Shown here piece by piece: positions 36,997-48,257 of a stretch of 64,000 bases of DNA. The stretch spans positions 2,666,001 to 2,730,000 of the forward strand of contig NZ_CP037952.1 of NCBI RefSeq assembly GCF_004358345.1, written 5' to 3'. The notes under the pieces were generated by a model that had not been told where the DNA came from, ran no database searches, and saw only the letters and a list, made by a program, of their open reading frames with translations. Numbering within the stretch: position 1 is the stretch's first letter; every line of letters begins with the position of its first letter. Source of the stretch: Parashewanella spongiae. GTDB lineage: Bacteria > Pseudomonadota > Gammaproteobacteria > Enterobacterales > Shewanellaceae. The position numbers and the translations under genes were made by a program.

Positions 36997-38049
36997 TTAA
37001 TCCTTTGGCTTTAAATAATTTTTAAGTGATCGTGGATCAGCATGTCCTGTTCGACTCATAATATAGAGATAGTCTTTATCATTTTCGTGTAATTGAGTTA
37101 CACAACCGCTTCTCAAACTGTGAGCTCCATAAAACTCTGGATCGAGTCCAGCTTTATTGCAATATTTTTTTATGATCCGATAAATGTCATCGCCATTAAT
37201 AAACCCGGAATTTGTCTGATCTTTTAGATTAGATGTATTGCTATGATCTGATGCAACGAAGTACGGTCTTATAGATTTTCCATCTCTAGATATTGAACGA
37301 AAAACATGACCAGATGTTATGCCCGCAACTGTTAACCAATTTTTTATACTCGTGTAAGCAGAAAAATTTTCTGATGTTGGAAGTAGTTTCCATTCATTTT
37401 TTCCTTGTTGATTGGCTTTAGAATAGGGCAATCTTACTTTCATCTTTTTAGGTAAAAAACTAATGTGTTCAACCTGGATCTTGGAAAGTTCAGAACGTCT
37501 GAATCCACCTTGAAAGCCTAATAAAATAAGTGCCTTATCTCTTAGTCTAATTAACTCGTTTTCGTTTTGTTCGATCATATTTATTAACAATTCTAACTCG
37601 TCGTACATAATCGGTTGTTGGTGATATTGAACCGTATTTCTGTACTGATTTCTACTAAGCCCTCGCAAAATTTTCAGAACATCAGGGTGCTCTGTAGGAG
37701 AGACAAATCCAGCTTGTTGGTGATAAAACCTAATTGCAGCTAAACGAGAATTAATTGTAGGTAAAGAAAAGTGGTGTCCGGTCATATTTATTTGTGATTT
37801 TTGAAAACCAATAAAAGCCATAATCGATCTTGGATCTGCAGGAATAACAGACAAACCATGTTGTTCGCAATATTCATGAAAAATATTGAAGCTTGATTTA
37901 TAGCTTCTTTGAGTATTTATGGATATTTGATGTTTAGTTTCCTGAACGGCTGAATTCAGATCATCAGTAACTGATTGTGGAAAATAACTTTCTTCATGCC
38001 AATCAGTATCAGATTTTTGAATTAACGAGTTAATTGATCTTTTATGCAC
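36997..38049 (-). CDS. Solitary tyrosine recombinase/integrase
   Basis: Site-specific recombinase of 350 residues. The N-terminal core-binding domain (about 28-140) has a SAM-like fold pattern, followed by the catalytic domain. Catalytic residues by position: Arg184 or 185 in GFRRSEL, His310 and Arg313 in AHSLRSG, His336 in TGHADPRS, and Tyr345 near the end (LKNYLK). All needed residues are present. No phage or integron genes accompany it. A strong palindrome lies 38 bases upstream of the start. Confidence 0.88.
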   Translation of the reverse strand: MHKRSINSLIQKSDTDWHEESYFPQSVTDDLNSAVQETKHQISINTQRSYKSSFNIFHEYCEQHGLSVIPADPRSIMAFIGFQKSQINMTGHHFSLPTINSRLAAIRFYHQQAGFVSPTEHPDVLKILRGLSRNQYRNTVQYHQQPIMYDELELLINMIEQNENELIRLRDKALILLGFQGGFRRSELSKIQVEHISFLPKKMKVRLPYSKANQQGKNEWKLLPTSENFSAYTSIKNWLTVAGITSGHVFRSISRDGKSIRPYFVASDHSNTSNLKDQTNSGFINGDDIYRIIKKYCNKAGLDPEFYGAHSLRSGCVTQLHENDKDYLYIMSRTGHADPRSLKNYLKPKD

Positions 38050-38086
38050 AGGTTTTGATCCAAATTGATCCGGAATATTTTTATAT

Positions 38087-38120
38087 TCTACCAGTGATAA
38101 CTGTGATTATCACTGGTAGA
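38087..38120. promoter_or_regulatory. 14-bp perfect palindrome between integrase and RHH gene
   Basis: TCTACCAGTGATAA, a 6-base spacer, and TTATCACTGGTAGA. It lies in the 197-base region between the divergent integrase (start 38049) and the likely RHH gene (start 38247). It could be an operator for the neighbouring protein, a recombination site, or a cruciform. Confidence 0.7.
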
Positions 38121-38246
38121 AATAGGTTTTATATTTTCGACCATTTATTAAGCATAATGTATATGCAATTTTAGTTAATCTACGAGACTTTATACTCAAT
38201 TTTTTATACAATAATAAAGTGGCTAACCATCTTATTGAGGTTTAAA

Positions 38247-38696
38247 GTGTCTGATTTTTGGAAGTATCATAATAAACCACCTAGTGCAGGAAGAAGATTA
38301 CTGCTACTTTCACATGATGAGGTAATATTTTATCGAAGGTACTTGTTAAAAATTTTTGATAAAAAGGGTTGTTATAATGATCTATATGCTAAAAATATCA
38401 TAAATTGCACAAATGCTGAGTTTACCGAACTAACAATTCTTCTAGGATCCTTGTCAAAAATTTCAAATACTAGTGAAATTTCATATTTTAACATTTCAAT
38501 AAACAAACATTTTACAGATTTTGGTTGGCGAGAATTCAGACAAAAACTTTCTCAATATAAAAAACGGGAGCAAAAGTCGCATATTATTGTGACTAAAGCA
38601 TTAAAAGCGCGTTTAACCGAATATCAAAAAAAGTATCAACTAGATTCACTCGAACAAGTAATCGATACTTTATTAACCGATGGAATAAACGAGTAA
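38247..38696 (+). CDS. Hypothetical protein, likely ribbon-helix-helix C-terminus (149 aa)
   Basis: Not recognised as a named family. The GTG at 38247 is chosen over the TTG at 38235 because GAGG at 38237-38240 gives good ribosome spacing. The last 40 residues (HIIVTKALKARLTEYQKKYQ followed by LDSLEQVIDTLL) have a strand-helix-helix pattern of ribbon-helix-helix DNA binders. The N-terminal 100 residues are basic and of unknown fold. Divergent from the integrase, so it may regulate it or its site. Confidence 0.55.
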   Translation: MSDFWKYHNKPPSAGRRLLLLSHDEVIFYRRYLLKIFDKKGCYNDLYAKNIINCTNAEFTELTILLGSLSKISNTSEISYFNISINKHFTDFGWREFRQKLSQYKKREQKSHIIVTKALKARLTEYQKKYQLDSLEQVIDTLLTDGINE

Positions 38697-38773
38697 GAGT
38701 AATGGCAAATTTTATACTCTTTCTAACATAGGCATTGTATTAAGAGTACAGTGTTCAATAAAATTGAGTTGAG

Positions 38774-38800
38774 TTGAGCATTTAATTTCTGTAATTGGTA
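38774..38800. repeat. MITE family 2, end fragment
   Basis: GAGCATTTAATTTCTGTAATTGGTA matches the right end of family 2 with one change; no interior is present. Confidence 0.65.
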
Positions 38801-38933
38801 TTAGATCAAATAAAAAAGCCACGAAATGTGGCTTATCTGATATTTGCATAGAATTGAATTCTAAGCTCATCTGTGTAATTCATAAAAATATAGGTCAGTT
38901 TTAAGTAAGTGCTAGAAAAATCTAATAAAATTA

Positions 38934-39233
38934 TTATTCAGGGGAAGTTTCAAGACTTTGTGCATTTGCTAATTTTTTTTCTTTTAGATCGAAACCATCA
39001 AGTAATAATAAAACGTCTGCAATTGCAGATTTTAATTTTGTATGGTCTTTTGAGTTTTTTCCTTTTTGCCGATGCTCTTTAGATTCTTTAAGTGTAATTA
39101 AATTAAGTAGTGAAGTTAATTTATCCTCGTTATTATCGTCTACAGAGATGGTTTTCGTTTCCACTTTTTTATTGTATTTTTCAATCTCTGACTGTAAATG
39201 TTCTTGTGCTTCTTTTAACCGTTTCATACTCAT
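38934..39233 (-). CDS. Small hypothetical protein, coiled-coil-rich (99 aa)
   Basis: Function not recognised. Lys/Glu-rich with a predicted helical N-terminus (KRLKEAQEHLQSEIEKYNKK), a polar middle, and a helical C-terminal part LKSAIADVLLLLDGFDL. No signal or membrane segment. ATG at 39231-39233; MSMKRLK could also begin two codons later. It stands alone between the RHH gene and the metallo-beta-lactamase-fold lipoprotein. Confidence 0.5.
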   Translation of the reverse strand: MSMKRLKEAQEHLQSEIEKYNKKVETKTISVDDNNEDKLTSLLNLITLKESKEHRQKGKNSKDHTKLKSAIADVLLLLDGFDLKEKKLANAQSLETSPE

Positions 39234-39386
39234 CCCTAAGTGATTATAATATTAATTAAAACTAGTGCTATTTTGCTCTAATATCAAGTAATTAAAAACT
39301 TTTTTGATGGAGCAAAAATTCTAATAAATTTCAACTTAATGAGTGATACTGAATTTCACAAATTGTATTTAAATATCAGTTAATAT

Positions 39387-40472
39387 TTAAAAAGTTTGTT
39401 CTTCACCTTCATTAAGGATGAATATAGGGATGCTTATTTTCATTTGTTTATGCATTTTAAGAAATCTAAGCAATGGCGAATGAGTTGAGCGGTCTCCCAT
39501 CTTCCATGAATTATTTCCAAACCCCCAAGGAATGATAACTTTGCAGTGTAAATCTTGGGCAGCAGTTAAAGCATCTTCTGGCGTCATATGAACATATCGA
39601 TACCATTTTGGGTTTTGTTCACTGAAATATGAAGCTATAGGCAATAAACAGACATCAATATCACCATACTTTTTATATATGTCTTTGAAATGACTTGAAT
39701 ATCCAGTATCTCCTGCAAAAAAAAGTTTCTTGTGATTACTTTCTAATATCCAACCTCCCCAAAGTGTTTTGCTGTTATCTTCATATATGAAAGGAACGAG
39801 GATCCGATTACTAAAATGGTTTGCTGGTACAAAGTGAATATCAGTGTTACCAAGTCGACTCGAAGCAAACCATGCCATTTCATTTATTTTGTAACCGTCA
39901 TTAGGAAAATGTGAAGCAAATTTTAATGGGGTGAAATATTCAATTTCATTGCCGAGTTTATCAATATCGCTTTTATTGAAATGATCATAATGAATATGTG
40001 AGTACAACACAGCATCAACATTTTTTACTTGCCTGCCAGTAAGCCATTTTGGTTCATTTCGATAGAAACCTCCATTTAATTTAAAAGCAAGGTCGACTGG
40101 CCAATCAAACTGCTTACTCACTGGATCAAATAAAAAACTCGTACCATCTTGTGTATTAACGTAAAAACTTGCATGTCCAATCCAGCGAACAGAAAACCCA
40201 GTTCCTAGTTCAGGTAAAGATTGCTGCCCCATAAAAGTACAGTTTTCAGCAGGAGTATCACATTTAATCAATTTATTAGGGAGGTAGCAGTTTTCAGTAC
40301 ATGTTTGTGAATATTTTTTTTCACCGGGATACAAATTCGAGAAACGATCTTGGTTTTCAGGTTTATCTCTGTATTTAATTATAGAATCATCATTAACGAT
40401 AACATTAACAGTATTTGTTGTTGTGCAACCAATAGACAAAACGACAAATGCACCTAAGGCTAACCACTTCAT
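39387..40472 (-). CDS. Metallo-beta-lactamase-fold lipoprotein, NAPE-PLD/UlaG-like
   Basis: Predicted lipoprotein of 361 residues with lipobox LSIGC (Cys16). The fold's metal motif is SHIHYDHF (His159, His161, Asp163, His164), with later ligands probably in FAGDTGYSSH and IIPWGFGN. The order and the YRYVHMTPEDA segment resemble bacterial N-acyl-phosphatidylethanolamine phospholipase D and ascorbate-phosphate lactonase relatives. The substrate is unknown. It stands just outside the Tn3 transposon. Confidence 0.8.
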   Translation of the reverse strand: MKWLALGAFVVLSIGCTTTNTVNVIVNDDSIIKYRDKPENQDRFSNLYPGEKKYSQTCTENCYLPNKLIKCDTPAENCTFMGQQSLPELGTGFSVRWIGHASFYVNTQDGTSFLFDPVSKQFDWPVDLAFKLNGGFYRNEPKWLTGRQVKNVDAVLYSHIHYDHFNKSDIDKLGNEIEYFTPLKFASHFPNDGYKINEMAWFASSRLGNTDIHFVPANHFSNRILVPFIYEDNSKTLWGGWILESNHKKLFFAGDTGYSSHFKDIYKKYGDIDVCLLPIASYFSEQNPKWYRYVHMTPEDALTAAQDLHCKVIIPWGFGNNSWKMGDRSTHSPLLRFLKMHKQMKISIPIFILNEGEEQTF

Positions 40473-40636
40473 TGAAGTATATCCATATCAAAAATAGACA
40501 ATTATTGTAAATTATGAATAGGCTAGTTGCATCTTTGATAAGGTAACAGGATATTTTTTAATTAAATAGGGGGCGTGTGGAAGAACCCCCAATAGTGCCG
40601 TTTTTATCACAAGGTAATGATTTAATGTATAAAAAT

Positions 40637-43600
40637 TTATCTCCAAAAGTTCTTTTTTAGCTCTTCTTCAATTATCTTGGCCATAGCTCCTACATCGACG
40701 AAAGTCTCGCTTTTTTTGAAGTGATACCGGCCAGTGAACAATGTATGTGACCAAGCTATTGGTGAGATCCTAATAAATTTTTTGATAATTACTTCGGAAA
40801 CATTTTCAGCAAGCATCTTTTCATAAACAGCATTCAAAATAATACTGTTGTAGGCAATAATACAGTTTGCAACTAATCTGGTCGCATGAGCACTGACTCG
40901 ATTATCCATGACTCTCTTACCGGTAAACACGCCTTTGTATGTTTTCCTAATGCTGCTTTGTAATTGGTGAAAGGCTTCAGTGCGATTTCTTGCTGTTCTC
41001 AATGCCTTTCTTAATTCCATATCATCAATCAAATTCAAAATATGTATGCTTTTAAAAACTGAGTTGTATTCGGCCAATGCAGCTTTTAAACGAGAGTACC
41101 TTTTATGAGAGTTTAGCTTTCTAATGATGTGGCTCTGCGTGTTTTGCTGTATTAGCAGAGACAACAGGACTCTAGTTATCTCTCGTTTCTGCGAGCGTAT
41201 CAGCTCTACATCCACAATCTTATTGATCTTTAGTAATCCAGTATTTTCAATAGGTTCCGCAGCACACAGATCGGCTGCAGCTTCTCTTACATTTCGTATA
41301 CAAGGAACGTAATCAACAGTAATTGAATCTAGTACGACAAAATTAAGCTTGTTAAGTGAATGATTATCACCAGTTACCATGTTTATATCGATGTCCGTGT
41401 TATTGCCATAAATCATGTCGTATAACATATGGCCTTCGTATTCATTCAGTCCGATATTTTTGGCGTTAACGGCCACAAAGTTTGCAATCAATGTATAGAT
41501 GGAAATACCACGACCTTTGCCAAGATATTTTCTTGAATAGCGTGATTGAATTGTATTATCCAATGTAGAAAACTTTTGGCCATCAGCATCCGCTAATACT
41601 TTATCTTCGATAAGATCCCATTTCCTAAACAACGGAAGTGAATGAATAAAGTTACAGGCAATATCGTTTGCTGAGCATAATGTATCGACTCTTAAAAAAT
41701 CTTCTTTCGTTGATCTTAATTGGTTGAAATCTATGTCAGAGACTTCAGCCATATTTTTGGTTCCAAAGCCAAATGCTTCTGAGATCAAGCAAGCGGTTAG
41801 ATAGAGTGGTACGGGTTGCTTGCGTTTCACGTAGCGCCCCCTTATGTGAGCAAACGTATCCCAAAATCCAAGCTTATCCCCAATAAACATAACAATATTA
41901 GCTATATCAAGTTTGGGCAGGTGGTTAAAGAATTTGTCATCTAATGGCATTTTGCTGTCATAAAGTAAGTGCCAGTATTCAGTTCCATCTTTTGCCGTTT
42001 TCACTTTAATTCCAGTGTTATTATTTTGCTCAATATTTGAAAGAGTGCGATTCCAAGTTTGTTGCAATGTAGCTAATGCAGAATCTAATCTCACATCACA
42101 ATAATCGACAATACTTGGGTACCCTAATTCATTGGCGATAGTTGCAACATCATCAACTAATGCATCGTCAATAAGATCTTTTTCAATGTCACGATATTCT
42201 AGGCTGTCATTGCAAAATAGACGTCCTCTTGATAGCTCGTGCTCTACTTTAAGGTAGACAAACCATTCAAAAAGGTAAGGATCAATGTCAGTATCATCTG
42301 GTGTTCGCTTCAAGTGGCGCAGCATTGATTTTGGGATGGTTATCCCAATCTCATCAGTGATCTTTAGCTTTGAAATGACCTTACCATCCGAGCAATATGT
42401 TTTTAACAGCTCCATAAGCTGTAATAGATACCCTTCATCTTTATAATAACCCCAATTAATACAAGTGAATATAGGCCGCAGATACAGGGCGACTTTCCTT
42501 GATGATTTCGCATAGTATTCCCAAATCGCCGATTTTTTATCAAAAGCTTTTCCGTCAAAATAATTCGCTAAAGTGGTGAATTGCTCTTTAGGAAGAATTT
42601 GATAAGCACACTCATCAATTTCTGTTTGACTCATTTGTAAATCACGTTGTGGAAACCATTTAAGAAATTGAGCCAGTTTTGGAAGATCAGCTTTAAACTT
42701 TGATGCTTGTGATAACTGGAGCATTGAGGCATAAGTTTTAGCGGACGCTTTTATTGCTTTCATGTGATAAATAAAGCTGGTCAATAAATTATCCATCAAT
42801 TGCTGATATCGGTTATTCACAAAGCACAAAATGTGTAGGTGTTGTTGAGGTCGGCTGAACCGCCTTAATCGTGATGCAGCATATTGATCTGCAATTTCAG
42901 CATAATGCTGGATTGCATTATTTGAGATGCCAAGCGTCGGAATGAAAGCTTGTGAAAAATCATACAGTTCTTGTATTTGTTTAACTTTGTCTAGTTCAAG
43001 GCGAATGTCGGTATAACGAAAGCTTTTTTGATCTGAACGGATGATATTAACTGCTGTGATCCCATCACTTTTGCTATTCAATTTGTTTAGAAGTTTTGTG
43101 GTGTTTACAGGAATATTCCGCAAAATAGAATTAATCCTTACTTCCTCATCAGCTATACCTGCAGTAAAAACATCTTGAAAAAAGCGATATGAAGGAATGA
43201 CAATTTGCTTGTTTTCAAAGAAAATCAGTAATTGTCTGTAGGCGCTGTGTACTTTGGGGTAAAGCTTGAGCAGCTGAGCCACCTGCTCCTGTACTATTGG
43301 TTTTATGCTCATTGACCAAGGATTGTATTGAAATAGCGATAAGATCAATATGTGTTGTTTATTCATCGACTCATAATGCATCGTTCCTTTGAGATGGCTT
43401 GGATATACCCGTATATCAGAAAAGTATTTGTTGAGAATAAACTCAACATCATCCTGGACGTCTTCAATTTTAAAATCAAAAAATTGTTGTTTAGCTCTGA
43501 AGTAGCCAACTTGCAAGGCAAAAATAAGACGTGTCTTTACATTACGAAATGTTGAAAAGCTCGCTAACTCTTGAGGTGTAAATGAAAAGTATTGCCACCT

Positions 43601-43681
43601 TTCAAACTCAGTAAATACTGGCCGTGAATAAAGTTCTTCTGCCTCAACCTGAGGCAGTAGCTGTATGCGTTTAGCGTTCAA
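40637..43681 (-). CDS. tnpA: Tn3-family transposase TnpA
   Basis: Full-length Tn3 DDE transposase of 1014 residues, which cuts and joins the 38-bp ends in replicative transposition. The N-terminal DUF4158-like region starts QLLPQVEAEELYSRPVFTEF-like, and the C-terminal DDE part has ADGQKFSTL, YTLIANFVAVNAKNIG and RVMDNRVSAHATRLVANCII. The length and the closeness to the left end (stop 68 bases from it) are typical. No stop or shift seen. Confidence 0.96.
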   Translation of the reverse strand: MNAKRIQLLPQVEAEELYSRPVFTEFERWQYFSFTPQELASFSTFRNVKTRLIFALQVGYFRAKQQFFDFKIEDVQDDVEFILNKYFSDIRVYPSHLKGTMHYESMNKQHILILSLFQYNPWSMSIKPIVQEQVAQLLKLYPKVHSAYRQLLIFFENKQIVIPSYRFFQDVFTAGIADEEVRINSILRNIPVNTTKLLNKLNSKSDGITAVNIIRSDQKSFRYTDIRLELDKVKQIQELYDFSQAFIPTLGISNNAIQHYAEIADQYAASRLRRFSRPQQHLHILCFVNNRYQQLMDNLLTSFIYHMKAIKASAKTYASMLQLSQASKFKADLPKLAQFLKWFPQRDLQMSQTEIDECAYQILPKEQFTTLANYFDGKAFDKKSAIWEYYAKSSRKVALYLRPIFTCINWGYYKDEGYLLQLMELLKTYCSDGKVISKLKITDEIGITIPKSMLRHLKRTPDDTDIDPYLFEWFVYLKVEHELSRGRLFCNDSLEYRDIEKDLIDDALVDDVATIANELGYPSIVDYCDVRLDSALATLQQTWNRTLSNIEQNNNTGIKVKTAKDGTEYWHLLYDSKMPLDDKFFNHLPKLDIANIVMFIGDKLGFWDTFAHIRGRYVKRKQPVPLYLTACLISEAFGFGTKNMAEVSDIDFNQLRSTKEDFLRVDTLCSANDIACNFIHSLPLFRKWDLIEDKVLADADGQKFSTLDNTIQSRYSRKYLGKGRGISIYTLIANFVAVNAKNIGLNEYEGHMLYDMIYGNNTDIDINMVTGDNHSLNKLNFVVLDSITVDYVPCIRNVREAAADLCAAEPIENTGLLKINKIVDVELIRSQKREITRVLLSLLIQQNTQSHIIRKLNSHKRYSRLKAALAEYNSVFKSIHILNLIDDMELRKALRTARNRTEAFHQLQSSIRKTYKGVFTGKRVMDNRVSAHATRLVANCIIAYNSIILNAVYEKMLAENVSEVIIKKFIRISPIAWSHTLFTGRYHFKKSETFVDVGAMAKIIEEELKKNFWR

Positions 43682-43944
43682 AAGGACTTAAGTATCTAGA
43701 TTGTAATAATTTCATCATCAAATGTGACCACTATTTAGTCAGGATTGATGAATTCTTCACAGATACAGAAGTAATTCAAGGCTAATTTAACTTAAACTCA
43801 GAAAGTTAATTTAGTTTTCACCTGTATTTAATTCAACTAAAACTACTCCAATAGTACCTGTTATCTTGAAGGCAATAGACTTGACTTACTTTGTTGCCTG
43901 CTAAATAATTAACCTGTTCATTTAACAAACAAAAAAGGATTTTT

Positions 43945-45075
43945 ATGTTTATTAGAATAATATTAGCGCTATTTTTATTTTTGATATCAGCTACAGCTTC
44001 TGCAGTCGGAAATATGAAAGTATACTCATGTGATGATTGTGATTTTGATCGAGCTAAATTTTTAGCTAGTTTTCACCCACCAAGGTATGACTGTATAGGA
44101 AAACCTCCAGGTTTTCCTCCAAGAGGAAGTTACTCCAACCCATATAATGAATATCCTAGTTGCGATCCTGTTACTGAAAATGTAATTTTTGCAAATCCAT
44201 TAACAAGAATAGCTTATAAATTTAAAGTCACAGTTACCCCAGATGACTTAGGAGATATTGAAAGTATAATTGTTAACTCTATTTCTCTTTCATATAACGA
44301 TACAATTTTACTTAACAAATTCTATGATATTGATGAAGAGTTTAGATCAGCAATGGCTCAAGACGTAGTCATAATAGAAAATAGTAACTCTCCTCAATAT
44401 TCTTATAGTAGTGTGTATAGGCCAAACTCTAATTCTTCGGATAGCTGTGACAATCACCCTATCTCATTTTTTAAAAATAGAGGCAGAGAAAGGATCTATG
44501 ATCGAATGACTGCTGACATTTCTGCCAAAGTTGGTGATTCTGATTGGAACGACTATTACGAAGACACAGATTTTACTGGAGGGGGGCTTAACCTATCTCG
44601 AGATGGTTTCGGCTTCAATGTTAGTTTTGTACACAATACAGTTGGTGCTTTTGCACATTACGTAGTTGGAGATCACAATAACACATTAGATTTTGAGGTT
44701 AGCTACGGAGGAGTAGTCGAAATAAATGGCAGTAAATCGTTAAGGCTTTCTTATAAATTAAATAAAGGCTCTAGTCGAATAGACGGTATAACCGTTGGTA
44801 ATCTTTTTGCTGATACTACCCAAGATTTAACTCCATCAGGAACAGCTGTTAGTAATTGTTTATTAGAATATTTAGAAGAAAATTCAGAAACAATCTCAAG
44901 TGTACCTTTTGGAGGCGGTGATCCTGATTCGGGTTCTGGCGATGGAATAGGTGATGGTGATGATGGTGGAAATAATATAAATCTATGTACAAAAACAGTA
45001 AAAGCTACTGTTTGTAATAGTCAATCAGGTCAGTGCACTACGACTATATTTAGATTTGTCAGACCGTGTAATTAG
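43945..45075 (+). CDS. Transposon passenger: secreted protein of unknown function (376 aa)
   Basis: Not recognised. Signal peptide at about 1-20 (MFIRIILALFLFLISATASA), then a Cys- and Pro-rich N-terminal segment with YSCDDCDFD and PPRYDCIGKPPGFPPRG, a mostly beta-rich middle (about 75-310), a Gly/Asp-rich linker (325-345), and a short C-terminal domain with four Cys ending CTTTIFRFVRPCN. The eight or more Cys suggest disulfides outside the cytoplasm. The linker repeats GDGIGDGDDGG. It lies between tnpA and tnpR as the only cargo gene. It has a slightly lower GC than the core genes. Confidence 0.75.
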   Translation: MFIRIILALFLFLISATASAVGNMKVYSCDDCDFDRAKFLASFHPPRYDCIGKPPGFPPRGSYSNPYNEYPSCDPVTENVIFANPLTRIAYKFKVTVTPDDLGDIESIIVNSISLSYNDTILLNKFYDIDEEFRSAMAQDVVIIENSNSPQYSYSSVYRPNSNSSDSCDNHPISFFKNRGRERIYDRMTADISAKVGDSDWNDYYEDTDFTGGGLNLSRDGFGFNVSFVHNTVGAFAHYVVGDHNNTLDFEVSYGGVVEINGSKSLRLSYKLNKGSSRIDGITVGNLFADTTQDLTPSGTAVSNCLLEYLEENSETISSVPFGGGDPDSGSGDGIGDGDDGGNNINLCTKTVKATVCNSQSGQCTTTIFRFVRPCN

Positions 45076-45388
45076 TTTCTTTTAGGTACTTGTTTGATGG
45101 GTTTGGCTGTACATCAATCAAGTACATTATGGTTATTAGAACAGCTTCAAATGTACAATTTCAAAAATTTTATTAGGTCGTCATATACGATGCAATCATT
45201 AAATTAATAACATTTAAATTTATAACTATTTCTTAAAACTAATTTTTCCTAAATTAAGCCGCAACGTCTTTTTTATAGCTGTAGAAGTAGTTTAATTTAA
45301 CGACCGTTATTGTTAACTAAAGCTTCAAGCATACTTCAAACAATAGAATCAGCTTTATATGGTTAACTAAACTGGTTTACTTTATCTA

Positions 45389-45425
45389 CGTTCAGTTTAC
45401 TATTTACTCATGAGTAAACTGAACG
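45389..45425. promoter_or_regulatory. Palindrome upstream of tnpR, likely res subsite or operator
   Basis: CGTTCAGTTTACT (45389-45401), an 11-base spacer, and AGTAAACTGAACG (45413-45425), perfectly complementary arms. It ends 10 bases before the resolvase ATG. Tn3 resolvases bind paired inverted sites here and repress their own gene, so this is a good candidate for part of res. The rest of 45076-45388 has no gene. Confidence 0.8.
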
Positions 45426-45435
45426 AATTTCAATT

Positions 45436-46014
45436 ATGAAGATTGGTTATTGCCGAATTAGCACTAAAGGACAAAATTTTGATTTACAACTTGATGCATT
45501 AAACCGTGAAGGCTGCGAGAAAATTTTTAAAGATATAGTGTCTGGTTCCAAGTCAAATCGTCCAGGATTGGATGAAATGCTTTCTCAGCTCAGAGCAGGC
45601 GATATTATCATTGTTTATAAGTTAGATCGCCTTGGACGATCGCTGCGACATTTAGTTGAGCTGATTAATGATTTGTCACATCGAGAAATAGGACTGAAAA
45701 GTCTAAATGATCCGGTCGATACAACATCTGCACAAGGAAGGCTGATCACCAATTTATTTGCATCTATTGCTGAGTTTGAGCGAGAACTTATCCAAGAACG
45801 CACGATGTCGGGATTAGAAGCTGCCAGATCAAGAGGACGAACAGGCGGTAGACCAAAAGGGCTGGATAAGGAAGCACAATCAAAAGCAATAGTTGCCGCT
45901 ACCTTATATGAAGAAGGGCTACTAAGTGTTCAGCAAATAGCTAACCAATTGACCATATCTAAAACAACGCTTTATAAATACCTCAAATATAGAGGTGTTG
46001 CAGTTGGCAAGTAA
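45436..46014 (+). CDS. tnpR: Serine resolvase TnpR
   Basis: Small serine recombinase of 192 residues that resolves the cointegrate of replicative transposition. Ser9 in GYCRISTKGQN is the nucleophile; YKLDRLGRSLRHLV and the ERELIQERT helix are typical. The C-terminal helix-turn-helix (VQQIANQLTISKTTLYKYL) binds res. The gene ends 89 bases from the transposon's right end. Confidence 0.95.
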   Translation: MKIGYCRISTKGQNFDLQLDALNREGCEKIFKDIVSGSKSNRPGLDEMLSQLRAGDIIIVYKLDRLGRSLRHLVELINDLSHREIGLKSLNDPVDTTSAQGRLITNLFASIAEFERELIQERTMSGLEAARSRGRTGGRPKGLDKEAQSKAIVAATLYEEGLLSVQQIANQLTISKTTLYKYLKYRGVAVGK

Positions 46015-46109
46015 TCAAAACCACTTTTTGAACAAATAAATACCTGTAAAATTAATTTCTTATACCAAAAACGGCACATTTGGGGGTTCTTCCACACGCC
46101 CCCAAATAA

Positions 46110-46143
46110 ATCACCCCGGTCATAGGGGCGAGGAATTACCCTC
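46110..46143. repeat. REP-like hairpin, copy 5, beside the Tn3 end
   Basis: TCACCCCGGTCATAGGGGCG then AGGAATTACCCTC is the inverse of the 11670 type. It starts within a few bases of the transposon target duplication, which may mark a preferred target. Confidence 0.55.
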
Positions 46144-46227
46144 AAAGTGATAAAAAATTCAATTTAGGCAGTAAAATAAAGTCCTAACAATCACTAAAAT
46201 ATGACTGTAGAGACTTTATCAAGAATA

Positions 46228-48253
<2,026 letters not shown>

Positions 48254-48257
<4 letters not shown>

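Larger units (their letters stand above)
40569..46103. mobile_element. Complete Tn3-family transposon (5535 bp)
   Basis: Terminal inverted repeats of about 38 bp start GGGGGCGTGTGGAAGAACCC at both ends (40569 and complement to 46103), with only a few mismatches. The 5-base target duplication AAATA is perfect (40564-40568 and 46104-46108). Inside are a transposase on the minus strand, a secreted passenger and a serine resolvase on the plus strand. This is the full set for a replicative Tn3-type unit, apparently intact and recent. No resistance or toxin-antitoxin gene is recognised. The right end abuts a REP-like hairpin. Confidence 0.95.

Noticed and set aside
36997-38049. Integron integrase with attC array
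   Set aside because: No integron-specific insertion was recognised and no array of attC-like repeats follows; only one palindrome is present.
40569-46103. Passenger as a toxin-antitoxin module
   Set aside because: Many Tn3 elements carry one, but here there is only one cargo gene, with a signal peptide and no antitoxin-sized partner.
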